Source of the DNA: Massospora cicadina
Lineage: Eukaryota > Entomophthoromycota > Entomophthoromycetes > Entomophthorales > Entomophthoraceae
Assembly: GCA_022478985.1 (NCBI GenBank)
Contig: JAKSZP010014449.1
Location: 310,001-374,000 of the forward strand
DNA length: 64,000 nt
Direction: 5' to 3'
Positions 54,801 through 64,000 of this stretch are shown here, piece by piece (positions within the stretch are counted from its first letter, which is position 1; every line of letters begins with the position of its first letter). The notes beneath the pieces were generated by a model. It ran no database searches. It worked only from the letters and a program-made list of their open reading frames with translations, and had not been told where the DNA came from. The position numbers and the translations under genes were made by a program.

Positions 54801-55426
54801 ATCTCGCTGGCATTAGAATAAGGTCGATGCGGGTCATGGACCTTAATTGGCCGTTGTGGACGTGGGGATGCATCATGTTTTCGAGCAGTGGGGCATGTTG
54901 CAGCAGTGCATCCATTAACCCAAGGGTGGCTTTTAGAATGCATAGTTCTACATGACCCTGTGGGGCGTGGGGTGAGGGCGGCCACCGGTCCATTGGTGAG
55001 GTTAGCCAACAGTTCATGTCACCATCTAGGAAAGAATCAGGGGGTAGCGGGAGGGATTTGACCAATGAGAAAAATTCCTGACGCTCATATGCACCATTTG
55101 GGGTGTAGATGATGATTGTGTGTGCAATGTTGGCCCACGAGAAGGTGACAATGAGCACTCGGCCAATTAGGAATGTTTCTGAGGATGTGAATCTGAAGAA
55201 ATTATCTTTGTGAATTAACACCCCACAGTGCTTTGACCAGAAAGTATAGGGATGGGAGGAGCATTGTTTTCCAAGCTTCCTCGGAACCTTGTGGACAGTG
55301 GGACTCCTGGATGGCCAGGATATCCACGGGTAAATTGTTTTTTAAAAAACTCAGTTTCATAGCCCAGGATGGGGAGGCCTTGAGTCCGGCAATATTCAGC
55401 GTCCCTAGAGTGAAGGTTTCCCCCAT
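51830..55426 (-). pseudogene. LINE-B ORF2: APE endonuclease, reverse transcriptase, zinc motif
   Basis: The ATG at 55426 starts MGETFTLGTLNIAGLKASPS and DILAIQESHCPQG (endonuclease Asn and Glu). After a frameshift the frame 55221-54334 carries SFLDGDMNCWL, MTRIDLILMP and EFSDHQLVS (the GDxN and SDH catalytic blocks). Reverse transcriptase runs from NQKCPGPDGIPYEFY near 54040 to MMAFADDCVVGVSNN near 53370 (FADD intact), with RSIWDNVH and LRQGDPLSPLLYNFSLDP. The frame 53126-51942 ends with a zinc-type motif, CVVCGQYGTLFHHLEKC. At least five frame breaks are present. Confidence 0.94.
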
Positions 55427-55534
55427 CGCACCTTAGGTGCGAGGGGGTGGGCCCCTGGGCCCACCAGCCTCTTTAAGGTCCCCATGGGCTTTCACAGCAG
55501 CACAGGTGTTAGAGCAACGCTATTGGGGTTTTTG

Positions 55535-56641
55535 TTAATTTTTGTGGAAAGAGTCGCGTTGGCTTTGGCCTTCACTTTTTGTTTTCCCAACGTTGGACGA
55601 ATTTTTTGCGGTGTGGATAAGTTTGGTGCAACGGCGAGTGGGGCAATATTTTTTTTCAGTTGGGATAGGTCCTAAGTCAGTTTTGACTGGAGCTTGGGTG
55701 CAGCGATTGGGTGAGATTGAATCACCCATCAGATCCTCAGATTGAGTGGCCCGCTCGGCATGGGCCTCCCAATCTGATTGGGTGATGGATTCCTGAGTCT
55801 CTTCTGCCGCAAAGGTCTCCATGTCCTCCTGGCGTTGTGAGTGTGGGATGGTGGTGGTGGCCTTGGCCGCTTCCTTGGCCGCGGCCCTATGGGCCTGCTT
55901 GGCCTTCTTCCGCTCCTGTGGGGAGATGGGCTTTACCAATAGTTAGCAGCCTTGTGCTCCCCACGGGAAAGCCTCCTTGGTGCTTGCAGTTGGTTCGTAG
56001 TGCGCCTCTCCACTGGCTATGGCCGCCGAGGGGTGCTCTTGGAATGTGACGCCCTCCTTGATGGGGCATGCATGTGCCTTATGGCCAAACGTGTCACAGT
56101 GGGTGCAAATGGGGGGCGCGCTGTCCATGGTTACCCAGAATGGGTGGGTGGTATGCCCTGCAATATCAATAAAGGTGGAGTGTGGGATCTGGGTTAGGTC
56201 CTTTGCAATCTCTTCAGTTGGGGTCAGAACTGCGATGGCTTTGCCGGTGCACAGGTGTGGCATCAGCGTGAAACGTTGCATTTCAAAAGATTATATTTCA
56301 CCATATATGGCGAGACCATCTTTCAGGTGTTGCTCCAAAATGTCACGTTTTACCGTAGTAGGTAAAAAGTCAAACGTGAGGAAAATTTGGTATGATTTTG
56401 TCCATCTGGTGCATTTGGTTTCGACGACCCATTGCCCTTCAGGGAGGTTAGCCACTATGCGCACCGCTGCAGCCTCGTCTGCTGCTATTTTGCTTTTGAA
56501 ACCTAGGTCCAGCCAACCACGTGACATGGAGTGAGGTGCAACATACACCACGGTTGGGAAAAGTTTGTGTACATCTTCACAAAATTTTTCCCATAAGGCC
56601 ATTTTTTGGATGTCCAGATACACACAGACTCCGAATTCCAC
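55535..56641 (-). pseudogene. LINE-B ORF1: RNA-binding protein, two in-frame stops
   Basis: One frame runs from 56641 to 55535, about 369 codons, with TAA at 56293-56291 and at 55945-55943. It encodes an N-terminal domain (WLDLGFKSKIAADEAAAVRI, IFLTFDFLPTTVKRDILEQH), then MPHLCTGKAIAVLTPTEE and a complete zinc knuckle CTHCDTFGHKAHAC near 56110-56070. A basic Ala/Lys-rich linker and an acidic, Gln-rich tail follow. Domain order is that of L1-type ORF1 proteins with an RRM-like fold and CCHC knuckle. Sequence upstream of 56641 may add residues in other frames. ORF2 begins about 110 bases downstream. Confidence 0.9.
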
Positions 56642-56939
56642 CGATGAAAGTGGCTGGGAGTGTGGCGTGTTGATTTACTAGTTGCATCGTGCTTGTCATG
56701 CAAGTATCTCCGGGGAAATTGTGACCGCCAGTTTTTTGAGATTTTTTTCTATTCCACCAGATTCTCTGTGTCATTTTCAAACGTTAGAGGCCATGGGCCT
56801 TCCGTCTGCTCCTCTTGCCTTGCTTGCCCAACTGCTCCCAGACATGGGCGCAGACTAATCTCCTCTGTGAGATTATCAAACTAGATTTAGTCTTGAATTG
56901 AATAGGTTGCAAAAGTGTTTGCAACGAGAAAGAAAAGTG

Positions 56940-56955
56940 GGGACTTACACTACTT
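56940..56955. repeat. LINE-B target-site duplication, right copy
   Basis: GGGACTTACACTACTT, exact match to 51649-51664. Confidence 0.9.
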
Positions 56956-58640
56956 AGCTTTACTGAAATCAGGATAAGGAGCCCTTGGAATAAACGTTAT
57001 CTTCAAATCTTGTTATCCAGCTATATATACATTTCTTGAAAGTTGTAAGACTAAATCATGAAGTAGCTTGAAAGCTGGGACTTAACCAGTCCCTGCATTC
57101 AAAACAAAGTTACCTTCTAGTATGCAGTTACATTGGTTGTCTACAAAAATTGGGAAGCCATCATTGAAAATTGCTGATTAGCTATAAAGCTTAGAGCCAG
57201 CTTTCTATTGTGTATAATGGGATCTCCAGTTACCTTGAGGATAAGCTTTGTAAAAATATGTTACTTCTCAAATCCACCTGGAACGACGCTCCAACCAAAT
57301 TGAGGATTTCTTCAGTTGTTATAACACTGTCACCAAGCACTAGCCTCACGTAATAGAGTTTCCAGAACTGAGGGGCGAGAAGGGCTGAAAGGCCTAAAGG
57401 GAATAAAGGTCCTAGCAGACCCCAAGGAACATCCACTTCTGGTTCCAACTCCTGACGATCCAATGAATCATGGAAACAAGAAGTTTACCTGAATTTACAG
57501 CCCTACAAAATCAGATACAAACGTAGGACAAGGATGCAAGATTGAATGTACAGGGTCCCATTTAACCCAAGAGTTTTTCTTGATACCATGTCAAATAAAA
57601 ATGAACAATTTTAGCGGATATTCTAAGCTCAATAACAATTATATTATTATATTAATTATACTTACCGTGTGTCAAAACCTGTTTGAGGAATTTTGAAAGC
57701 CATCCTCTACTTCAACGTCCAACATGTAAGCCTTGTGGGACAAATATCATTTAAAGCCTCATATGCCTCTTCAAATCGCCACTGAGTCGAAGTTCAAGAG
57801 GACATGGAAGGGTTTTCTGATAAAAAATTGGATCAACAGGTCCCTTAAGTCTATGCAAGTACTGTGATTCTGAGCCTGCATCTGACCCTGAAGTCAATAT
57901 AATCTCTACTGAATTGCAACTAACTTTAAGATTATTTTTTAAAAATATTTACTCAAGGTCAAGAGAGCATCGCCTCTTTATTGTATGATTATGAAAGTTT
58001 AGAGGATGAAGCCATGAACCACCAGAAAGTAAAGCACATTCACCCTTCTTTATACATCATGGCTCATGAGATTGTAGATCCTCATTTAAGAGACTTCCAA
58101 ATTCTGGGAGCAAGTTTTTACTGCCCTAGTACATGACTTTGGAGGAATCAGACCTTGGCAAACAAAATTAAGAATTCCATGCCTAACTGATTAAATAAGG
58201 TAGAAATTCTTTGGATTTCACCAGTCAATTCTATGCTCAAGCTCAGACTTTTGTTACCACTACCCAAATTGCACTGGATGATTCTTATAACCTCTGTAAT
58301 CTCTGCCTTAAGATCTTATCCTGTAACCGGCTGCATATGTTTGGGCTCAAGAGTAGTTCACCTGAATATGAGGTATCAAAGAATTCTTGATAAGATTTTT
58401 AGTTTATGTTTTAGGTTAATGACCTCTGCCTCAACTTCCCCGGCTGGCTTTGTATTCATGTTTTTAGAAACTAGAAGAGCTCTAAACATTGATGCTCTAT
58501 TGTAATAGATTCCTTCATAATGCCAAGAACTATTGGAAGTGACTTGCTGAAAAGTGGTAAAAGGGAAGTCACCATGTGGGACTAAGCGCTCCATGATGAT
58601 ACCCCTGTACCACCTCAAGAACCCTTGATGACACCTACTG
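56956..58640 (+). pseudogene. G7 gag, part right of LINE-B
   Basis: From about 57900 the plus strand encodes capsid-like peptides through many frames. Near 58060-58150 it gives DPHLRDFQILGASFYCP and, in another frame, a SKFLLP..MTLEESDLGKQN stretch. Near 58210-58330 one frame gives LDFTSQFYAQAQTFVTTTQI and ALDDSYNLCNLCLKIL. The open frame 58233-58505 covers the same bases. From 56956 to 57900 nothing is recognisable. No zinc knuckle is found. Confidence 0.5.
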
Positions 58641-58779
58641 AGTCTAATGCGCTATACCTAAGGGGGACAAATTGCTACTAGTCAATAATCGATAACCCAA
58701 TATTTCTAATCTTATTCCAATAAATTTTTATTTTTCTTACCTTGAACTTTTCTAATTTGAGAGCTTGATATCACTGGTT

Positions 58780-59120
58780 TCAAATCAAGTTCGTTAGGGT
58801 TCCTGATCAAGATAATATTAACAGTGGCTACGCTTGAATTTTTATCTAATCAAAATTGATGATACCATCAGTATAGCTCAGAACTTACTCAATTATAAGG
58901 AGTTTTGTAAATCAGGACAACAATGTACTCTATCCATTGAGGCCTATTCCTCGTTAACTATCCATTTTGGCAATTTATCACTGAAACCTCAGAAGTCACC
59001 CTAGATAATCCCAGCTATGAGATCATTCTTAAACCCAGATTTCTCCATGACTAATCTGCTGTTGAAGACTATGAAGTGGGTTTCTGCACCTACTGGAACA
59101 TAGGGGCCCACTGATGTTTG
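58780..59120 (+). pseudogene. G7 aspartic protease remnant
   Basis: The plus strand near 58846 encodes LIKIDDTISIAQNLLN, aligned with AIIDSGAPVSIVSTKL of G4; the Asp is kept but Ser-Gly is gone. Downstream, SLTIHFGNLSL near 58953 and SYEIILKPRFLHD near 59008 match PRFGSIVVTA and YDILIGTSLLRTYG. The halves are in different frames. Confidence 0.65.
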
Positions 59121-59779
59121 AGATCTAGTGAGAAACCAAGTTTTAGGTCAGATCAAGGGCATGCATCTTGAATAAAAATTGGATTAATAGGATTGATTAC
59201 CATGTGAGGGTTCTTGGGTGCAGATACCCCCTTTTGCGCTATACAGACAAGAGAGAATTACTATTTTCTTACTAAAATCGAAAACTTTATCACCTAAGTC
59301 CCAGGTTATCATTAATTAAGGTACATACTTATACCGCTAGGATATTTACTAAAATAAGAGGCATAGAAACCCCATCCAATGAAGAAATTCAGACCTGCCC
59401 TGGTATTTTAGACCCGCTTATGATTGGTCAACCTAAGTAATGCTACATACCCTAACTAATGTATCTATAAAGTGGGGATCCAATACTTCAGCTAATTACA
59501 TTTTCTCACTGACTATGAAAACTAATTAAGTATTTTTATAAAATTAGAAGTATACAAAATATTAACACAGGAGTATCCTCCTTCTATAGCCTTGGTAGAT
59601 ACCTCTATTGGGAGTAAGCTAACCAGTGAACAACGAAGCTGAGTTGAGCAGTTGCTAAAAAAGACAATGATTATTTCTTAATTTATGCCTATGACTTTAA
59701 AATGATGAATGAGGTCCTACATCATGTTGAGACTGGAGATACTTAACATAATTAATTCCATCCCTATAGAAAGAGTAAG

Positions 59780-60480
59780 GTTGAAAAAGCCCAGGAAGCT
59801 GTTTAGCTCAAACCTTATTAAAAGAAGGATTAATAGTGCCATCCTGTAGCTCTGGGCCTCTCCCTATTGCTAGTATAGAAAAAAGATGGTAGCCACAGGG
59901 AGGTAATGGACTTTAAAAGCCAAAACCATTACTAAATAGGATAGCTACTTCTGATTTAGATCAATGACTCTCTCCACTTGCTTTCAGGGTCCCAATATTT
60001 TTCTGTAATGGATCTTGCCAGAAGATATTTGAAATTGAGCTGGCTTCCAAGCACTGATATAAGTGCAAATTCATAGCTAGTGAATGACTATTTAAGTTAA
60101 CTATAATTCCCAGGGCCTCTTTAATGACCACCATGTTTTAACGCACCATGAATGGGATCTTTGGGGACCTTAAATTGTCCAGTGTTATTTTCTACAGTTA
60201 CAACATTACCATATCTTAAAAATTAAAAGGAGATATTAAGCTCCTCCAGTAAGTTTCAAACATTACATAGATCGCCTCATTTTAGTTTAAGACCTTAGTT
60301 TTTATTTCATTCTGAGATGAAAATATTTAATCACAAAGTCCCAGAGCATGGATTTTAACCAATCCCGGAAAAGGTTTCAGCTTTCAAGAAGACGTCGCCC
60401 TAGAACTCCAGAGATATCCAGGTAAACTAGGCATGATGAGTTACTATCATCAATTTTATCCCTTAGTTCGCTGACGAAGC
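59780..60480 (+). pseudogene. G7 reverse transcriptase remnant
   Basis: Blocks found on the plus strand are LLKEGLIVPSCSSGPLPIAS near 59818, VMDLARRYLKLS near 60005 (motif A Asp at 60011-60013 kept), FGDLKLSSVIFYSYNI near 60160 (YLDD changed to YSYN) and a connection region to 60480 (GMMSYYHQFYPLV). Frames shift between all of them. The stretch 59120-59780 upstream holds the degraded linker. Confidence 0.82.
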
Positions 60481-60539
60481 TGAAACCTACCTTTTTCTGC
60501 ATAAAAATGTCCCTTTTAAATAGCAACCTGAGTAGGAAT

Positions 60540-60980
60540 GATCCTATAAAATGTTAGAACTACTCTCTGTACTAAACTAATCCTTATTCATCTGATTTCT
60601 TTAGCTACTCCTGTTGTTCACTGAAACCAGTTATGTGGCAATTAGGGCTATCATGGTGCAACACGATAATTTTTAAGTTAACCATCCAATGGCATAATGC
60701 AACAAGACCTTTAGTAGGACCAAAAACAAAAATTTTACCAAATGAGAATTTCTAGCTGTTGACTAATACACGTCTGGCCGTACCTATATAGAACTCAATT
60801 AAAAACTATAATGAACATGCCTTGTCCATGGCGAAAACAGATGAAGGACCCTGATGGGAGATCAAGCGAGATGGTTGTTACAATTGCAGCATTATGACTT
60901 TCCCATTGTTCATCACGTGGGTGATTCACCAAAATTGCAATGTGCTCTTGACAATTCTGTAGCTAGCAATCTTGACTTTC
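60540..60980 (+). pseudogene. G7 RNase H remnant
   Basis: The first block reads LLLFTETSYVAIRAIMVQHD near 60608, with the catalytic Asp changed to Glu (TDAS to TETS). Later peptides near 60690-60900 (TRPLVGPKTKILPNENF, RWLLQLQHYDFPIVHHVGD) match the Glu block region and the C-terminal LQAYDYKN-type end. Stops are frequent. Confidence 0.75.
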
Positions 60981-61019
60981 AAGAGAAATATATGTACAGT
61001 ATACTCAATTATCCTGAAA

Positions 61020-62172
61020 GTTGAGAATTCACCTTTGAGATAAAAATTCAGTTATGAAACATGACCAACAAACACCTAGATTTCAGATGGATTACAATCC
61101 AAGAAATTTAAAACATAGTGTCACCTTTACATAATCCCTTCTTACCGGTCCAATGTACTCTTTGAAGGGCATTCAACTGTGTGACATGGAGCAGTAAAAG
61201 ACTCACAAATGGTGAAGAAAATGCTGTTTTTGGGATTGTATGGTTGAAACCATTAAAGAAGGCTTAAAGATTATCTAACTTGTCAAACATAGGACCTGCC
61301 CATCCCAAGCTACAAAATCAAGTGGTGACTTCGTCAAATCCTTTTAATTTTACCTTTATTGATGTGGTGAAACCCTTGCCAATCAGTTTACATGGGCATA
61401 AATATATTCTGTTAATCATAAACTACTTGATCAAATAGGTCAAGAAGTATCATACAACTGCCACTGCAAAGGCTACAGCTTAGATTCTCATTAAATCCAT
61501 ACTCAAACAGCACAAATGTCCACAGACTTTATTATTGGACAATGTACTACTTTTCGCCTAGCAGGTAGTTTAAAAATTGGCTTCTCATCTTGATTTTAAC
61601 ATAAGTTTTACCATCGCCTATAACTTATCAACTAATGGGGCAGTAGAAGGCGCTAATGGGACTCTTGTTTCTAATATACAAAATTAACCACTTCTAATCC
61701 TATGCTCTGAACCCATTATCTTCACAACCTACTATAGTTTATTATTTAATTTACCAATGTATAACGAAGATGTACCCTTTTAAAGCCATTATATAGACAT
61801 TCTCCTCAGCTACCAGTAGGTGCAGCCCTTAATTGATTCCTTAATGCCCGAAAACTCCATACTAATGAAAGCCCTAGCAAACAAAAACTTTGGATTCAAG
61901 CCTTTGCTACTCAAACATTATAAAACTACCACCAAAGAGACGTCATTTTCAAATGCTGCCACATACCCTGCCAACTTTCCAAGAGACCTGGACCTATTCT
62001 AACAGCATTGACCCTGGGCTGACAGAACAAACTAGACATCCTTGGGTCAGGTCCCTACCACGTCAAGCATAAGGTCAATTTTGAGTACTCCGTTGCCAAC
62101 GTTACCCATGTCACAGTGATCAACTAATTCATGGCTGATTCCTATGGCATATGTTCTCCTCTGACAGGATCT
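61020..62172 (+). pseudogene. G7 integrase remnant with D, D, E residues still present
   Basis: The core encodes FIDVVKPLPISLHGHKYILL from 61365 (first Asp 61371-61373), then QHKCPQTLLLDNVLLF (second Asp near 61538) and STNGAVEGANGTLVSNI (Glu near 61646), so all three catalytic residues can be placed despite stops and frame changes. The C-terminal part, 61820-62140, has an open frame MQPLIDSLMPENSILMKALA and ends VANVTHVTVIN. Nothing suggests activity. Confidence 0.8.
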
Positions 62173-62183
62173 TGAGGGGGCGT
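62173..62183 (+). promoter_or_regulatory. G7 polypurine tract
   Basis: TGAGGGGGCGT lies directly before the TGATAG start of the 3' LTR and matches the tract before the G2 3' LTR. Confidence 0.7.
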
Positions 62184-62963
62184 TGATAGAATCCAATGTA
62201 TTGAATGAATTGAGATTTCTGCTTTAAAATCAAACACTGATAAGATGGATAACAAGCCCTACAATTTGAACCTGTCGCTGTTAGGCACATTTAAATATCT
62301 GAACAGAAATAATCAGGTGTGCTGGAACCAGTGGAGATGAATTCTAGATTGGGCCCTCTGCTTTTAAAGTCACAACAAGGAATACTCCAGTGAATGAGGT
62401 CACAAGGTTTTTGCTGATTGAGAACAATGAGTTCCACAACTGGGCACATAGTTTGGAATGACATGGAAGATCCTGATTGTATGAACCTTTGAATGATTCT
62501 TAGTGTGCATTCTGACTCGACATGAAAATCAAATCTTTTAATCTAATTGAGTATGGGGGTATAAGTCGAGTAAGTTGGCTTACAACTACCACCTGAAGGA
62601 AAAAGTTTTATGCTTCCTTTGTACATCGTCTGGGTCCCAGCTTAAGGTTTTGACTAGTGGTTAGTAGGCTAAAAAACACAATACATTTTCCCATTATTCA
62701 ACAAAAAATTAGAGTCCGAATACAGAGGTGGATAAAGCTTTCTTTAATGAAGTTACCCTTTTTAGGTTTCAATTTAATTTTCTTTCTTTTCTTTATTTCG
62801 TTTCAGTAATGTCATTCCCCTGGTAATTTTGCCTCACATAAATGATATGATAAGTTCTTCTGCTTATCCTATCTTCTTTATATTCTTCATCAGTTGCGCT
62901 TTTTACATCTTTGAGCCACATCAAGATCCCAGCTTACAGTCTAAAGAGTCTTATAAGCTGACA
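62184..62963 (+). repeat. G7 3' LTR
   Basis: Starts TGATAGAATCC and ends AAGCTGACA; matches 49779-50557 along its length with many substitutions. The shared block ACTCCAGTGAATGAGGTCAC is the clearest anchor. Confidence 0.85.
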
Positions 62964-64000
62964 CGATAAGAATAAAATTACCTCAATTTATGTACAAGAT
63001 GAGCTCAATGATCATTAAGCGGTTGTTTAAGGAATGAATCACCTCATAGTGATGGCAAAGGTGCTGGGACAAGGGATTGGTATGATTATGTTAATAAAGT
63101 CTAAAGTCCTAAATAAATGCTTTATAAGATCTGGCATCTTGTTAATTTTCTGGATTGATAGGACAGGCAATCTTCCTTCTCAAATGACATATCATAAATG
63201 GTGGGTTTGAAAGGCCCATGATGTTTGGATTGTGCTGAACCAGGGGTAGGTCAGCAGAATGAATCTGGTATATGAATATAGCCTATACAAGTGATAGGTT
63301 AAAAAGCTCTTTGTTAACCAGATTATAAACTATTGGTGGGTCAGTGAATGAATCATTTGGATTTGGGATGGACTTATGGTATGGCGTATTGTGGAAACAA
63401 TATGGGGTCATAACTCAATATGATCTCAGCTAGTATACGGAAAGCTGCTGTTTTAATGGATTGGAATTCCCAATTAACTATCATTTATGCTAAAATGACA
63501 ATGGCGGCGTGCTTTGCTAAACAAAATAAAAATGGTGGAATAGGCTAAGATGGAGGAGTCCATGGAGAACAGTTAAAATCAGGATTATATGAAAAGCTAG
63601 AACTAAAGAGTGAACTGAAGACATACCCTAGAAGGGCTATTGTCTCTAATATTAAGAAGTGGAGGGCTTCATTTTAGGTTAGAAATTTCCTGGATTGAAC
63701 CCTCTATCCATAAGTTCTCATTGTTTAACTTTTAAATAGCAGCATGAGTTGAAGTGGTTTTTAGAAATTTGTAAAAACTCATAAAAGCTTTAATGATGAA
63801 TGTCTCAGCTCAACAGTGAAGTTGATTTAATAGACCCAAATCTAAGCGGATTTGCACTTACTGAACGATTAACATATTCTGTTTTATCTAGAACTAAAAA
63901 AAACATATTCTGTTTTAAAGGAAGTTGGTTCCATAGGCTGATTTTTGTTAAAAACTCCTAAGATCAAATTATCAACTAAAGTTACTAACCCAAAAGCCTA
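62964..64000. other. Unassigned AT-rich sequence
   Basis: No domain, LTR pair or long frame is seen. If G7 inserted in G6, this stretch could contain the missing 5' end of G6, but I see no match to the G6 LTR. A near-repeat, AACATATTCTGTTTTA, occurs twice near 63870-63915. Confidence 0.3.

Larger units (their letters stand above)
51665..56939 (-). mobile_element. LINE-B: full-length L1-like retrotransposon inserted in G7
   Basis: A 5.27-kb minus-strand LINE flanked by an exact 16-bp duplication. It has ORF1 (56641-55535) with a zinc knuckle and ORF2 (55426 to about 51830) with APE endonuclease, reverse transcriptase and a C-terminal zinc motif. Its 3' end on the minus strand is GCAATAAATTAAGATTAAA, an A-rich tail rather than pure poly(A). 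It is GC-richer than its surroundings and better preserved than LINE-A, with two stops in ORF1 and a handful of frameshifts or stops in ORF2. Confidence 0.95.
49779..62963 (+). mobile_element. G7: Ty3/gypsy element carrying LINE-B
   Basis: Two LTRs in direct orientation, about 49779-50557 and 62184-62963 (779 and 780 bases), bracket plus-strand gag, protease, reverse transcriptase, RNase H and integrase remnants. LINE-B with its target duplications interrupts the 5' third. Shared LTR landmarks include ACTCCAGTGAATGAGGTCAC, CAACAAGGA and CCAGCTTAAGGTT. The purine tract CTTGAGGGGGCGT precedes the 3' LTR. I did not find a convincing 5-bp duplication at the outer edges. Confidence 0.87.

Noticed and set aside
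55837..56534. Plus-strand Trp/Pro-rich frames over LINE-B ORF1
   Set aside because: Antisense of the Ala/Lys-rich ORF1; composition follows from the sense codons.
1..64000. CRISPR arrays, bacterial operons, prophage or toxin-antitoxin modules
   Set aside because: No regularly spaced short repeats or ribosome-site-led gene clusters; every coding trace that could be identified belongs to a eukaryotic retroelement.

Overview
This window looks like a eukaryotic, gene-poor, AT-rich block built almost entirely of decayed retrotransposons stacked inside one another. I see no convincing host gene, rRNA, complete tRNA, CRISPR or bacterial operon. Two superfamilies account for most of it: Ty3/gypsy LTR elements (gag, aspartic protease, reverse transcriptase, RNase H and integrase remnants, with LTRs, priming sites and polypurine tracts) and two L1-like LINEs (zinc-knuckle ORF1, APE endonuclease, reverse transcriptase with a C-terminal zinc motif). 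A large repeat-rich fungal genome fits this mixture, which includes one chromodomain element, but that is inference; the species cannot be named from the sequence.

Layout. G1 (+) fills 1-4385, with its 5' end outside the window. G2 (+) runs 5470-34950 and is the outer shell of a nest. G3 (-), 8803-24562, sits inside the G2 reverse transcriptase. G4 (+), 10198-19431, sits inside the G3 integrase; it has two 883-bp LTRs and is the youngest element. Further right, G2 also received an ~866-bp insertion in its integrase (26020-26885) and a chromodomain element, G5 (+), 27303-34203, with two 1051-bp LTRs. G5 in turn carries a solo LTR of the G3 family (30800-31327).

After the nest comes weak gag-like minus-strand sequence (34951-37555), then LINE-A (-), 37573-42790, a GC-richer unassigned strip (42808-43222), G6 (-), 43223-49778, and G7 (+), 49779-62963. 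LINE-B (-), 51665-56939, is inserted in the 5' part of G7. The last kilobase is unassigned.

How the parts relate. Every pol gene here has stops or frameshifts, so the elements are probably non-autonomous relics. G4 and LINE-B are the best preserved: G4 keeps its protease, reverse transcriptase and integrase catalytic residues. Many catalytic losses in the older copies are Asp to Asn or Glu to Lys, that is G-to-A changes, which suggests cytosine deamination as a main cause of decay. The most unusual items are a long antisense reading frame between integrase and 3' LTR of G4, a G5 polyprotein frame that runs into the LTR and its repeat array, a 46-base C tract, and a 29-base exact match between non-equivalent parts of the two LINEs.
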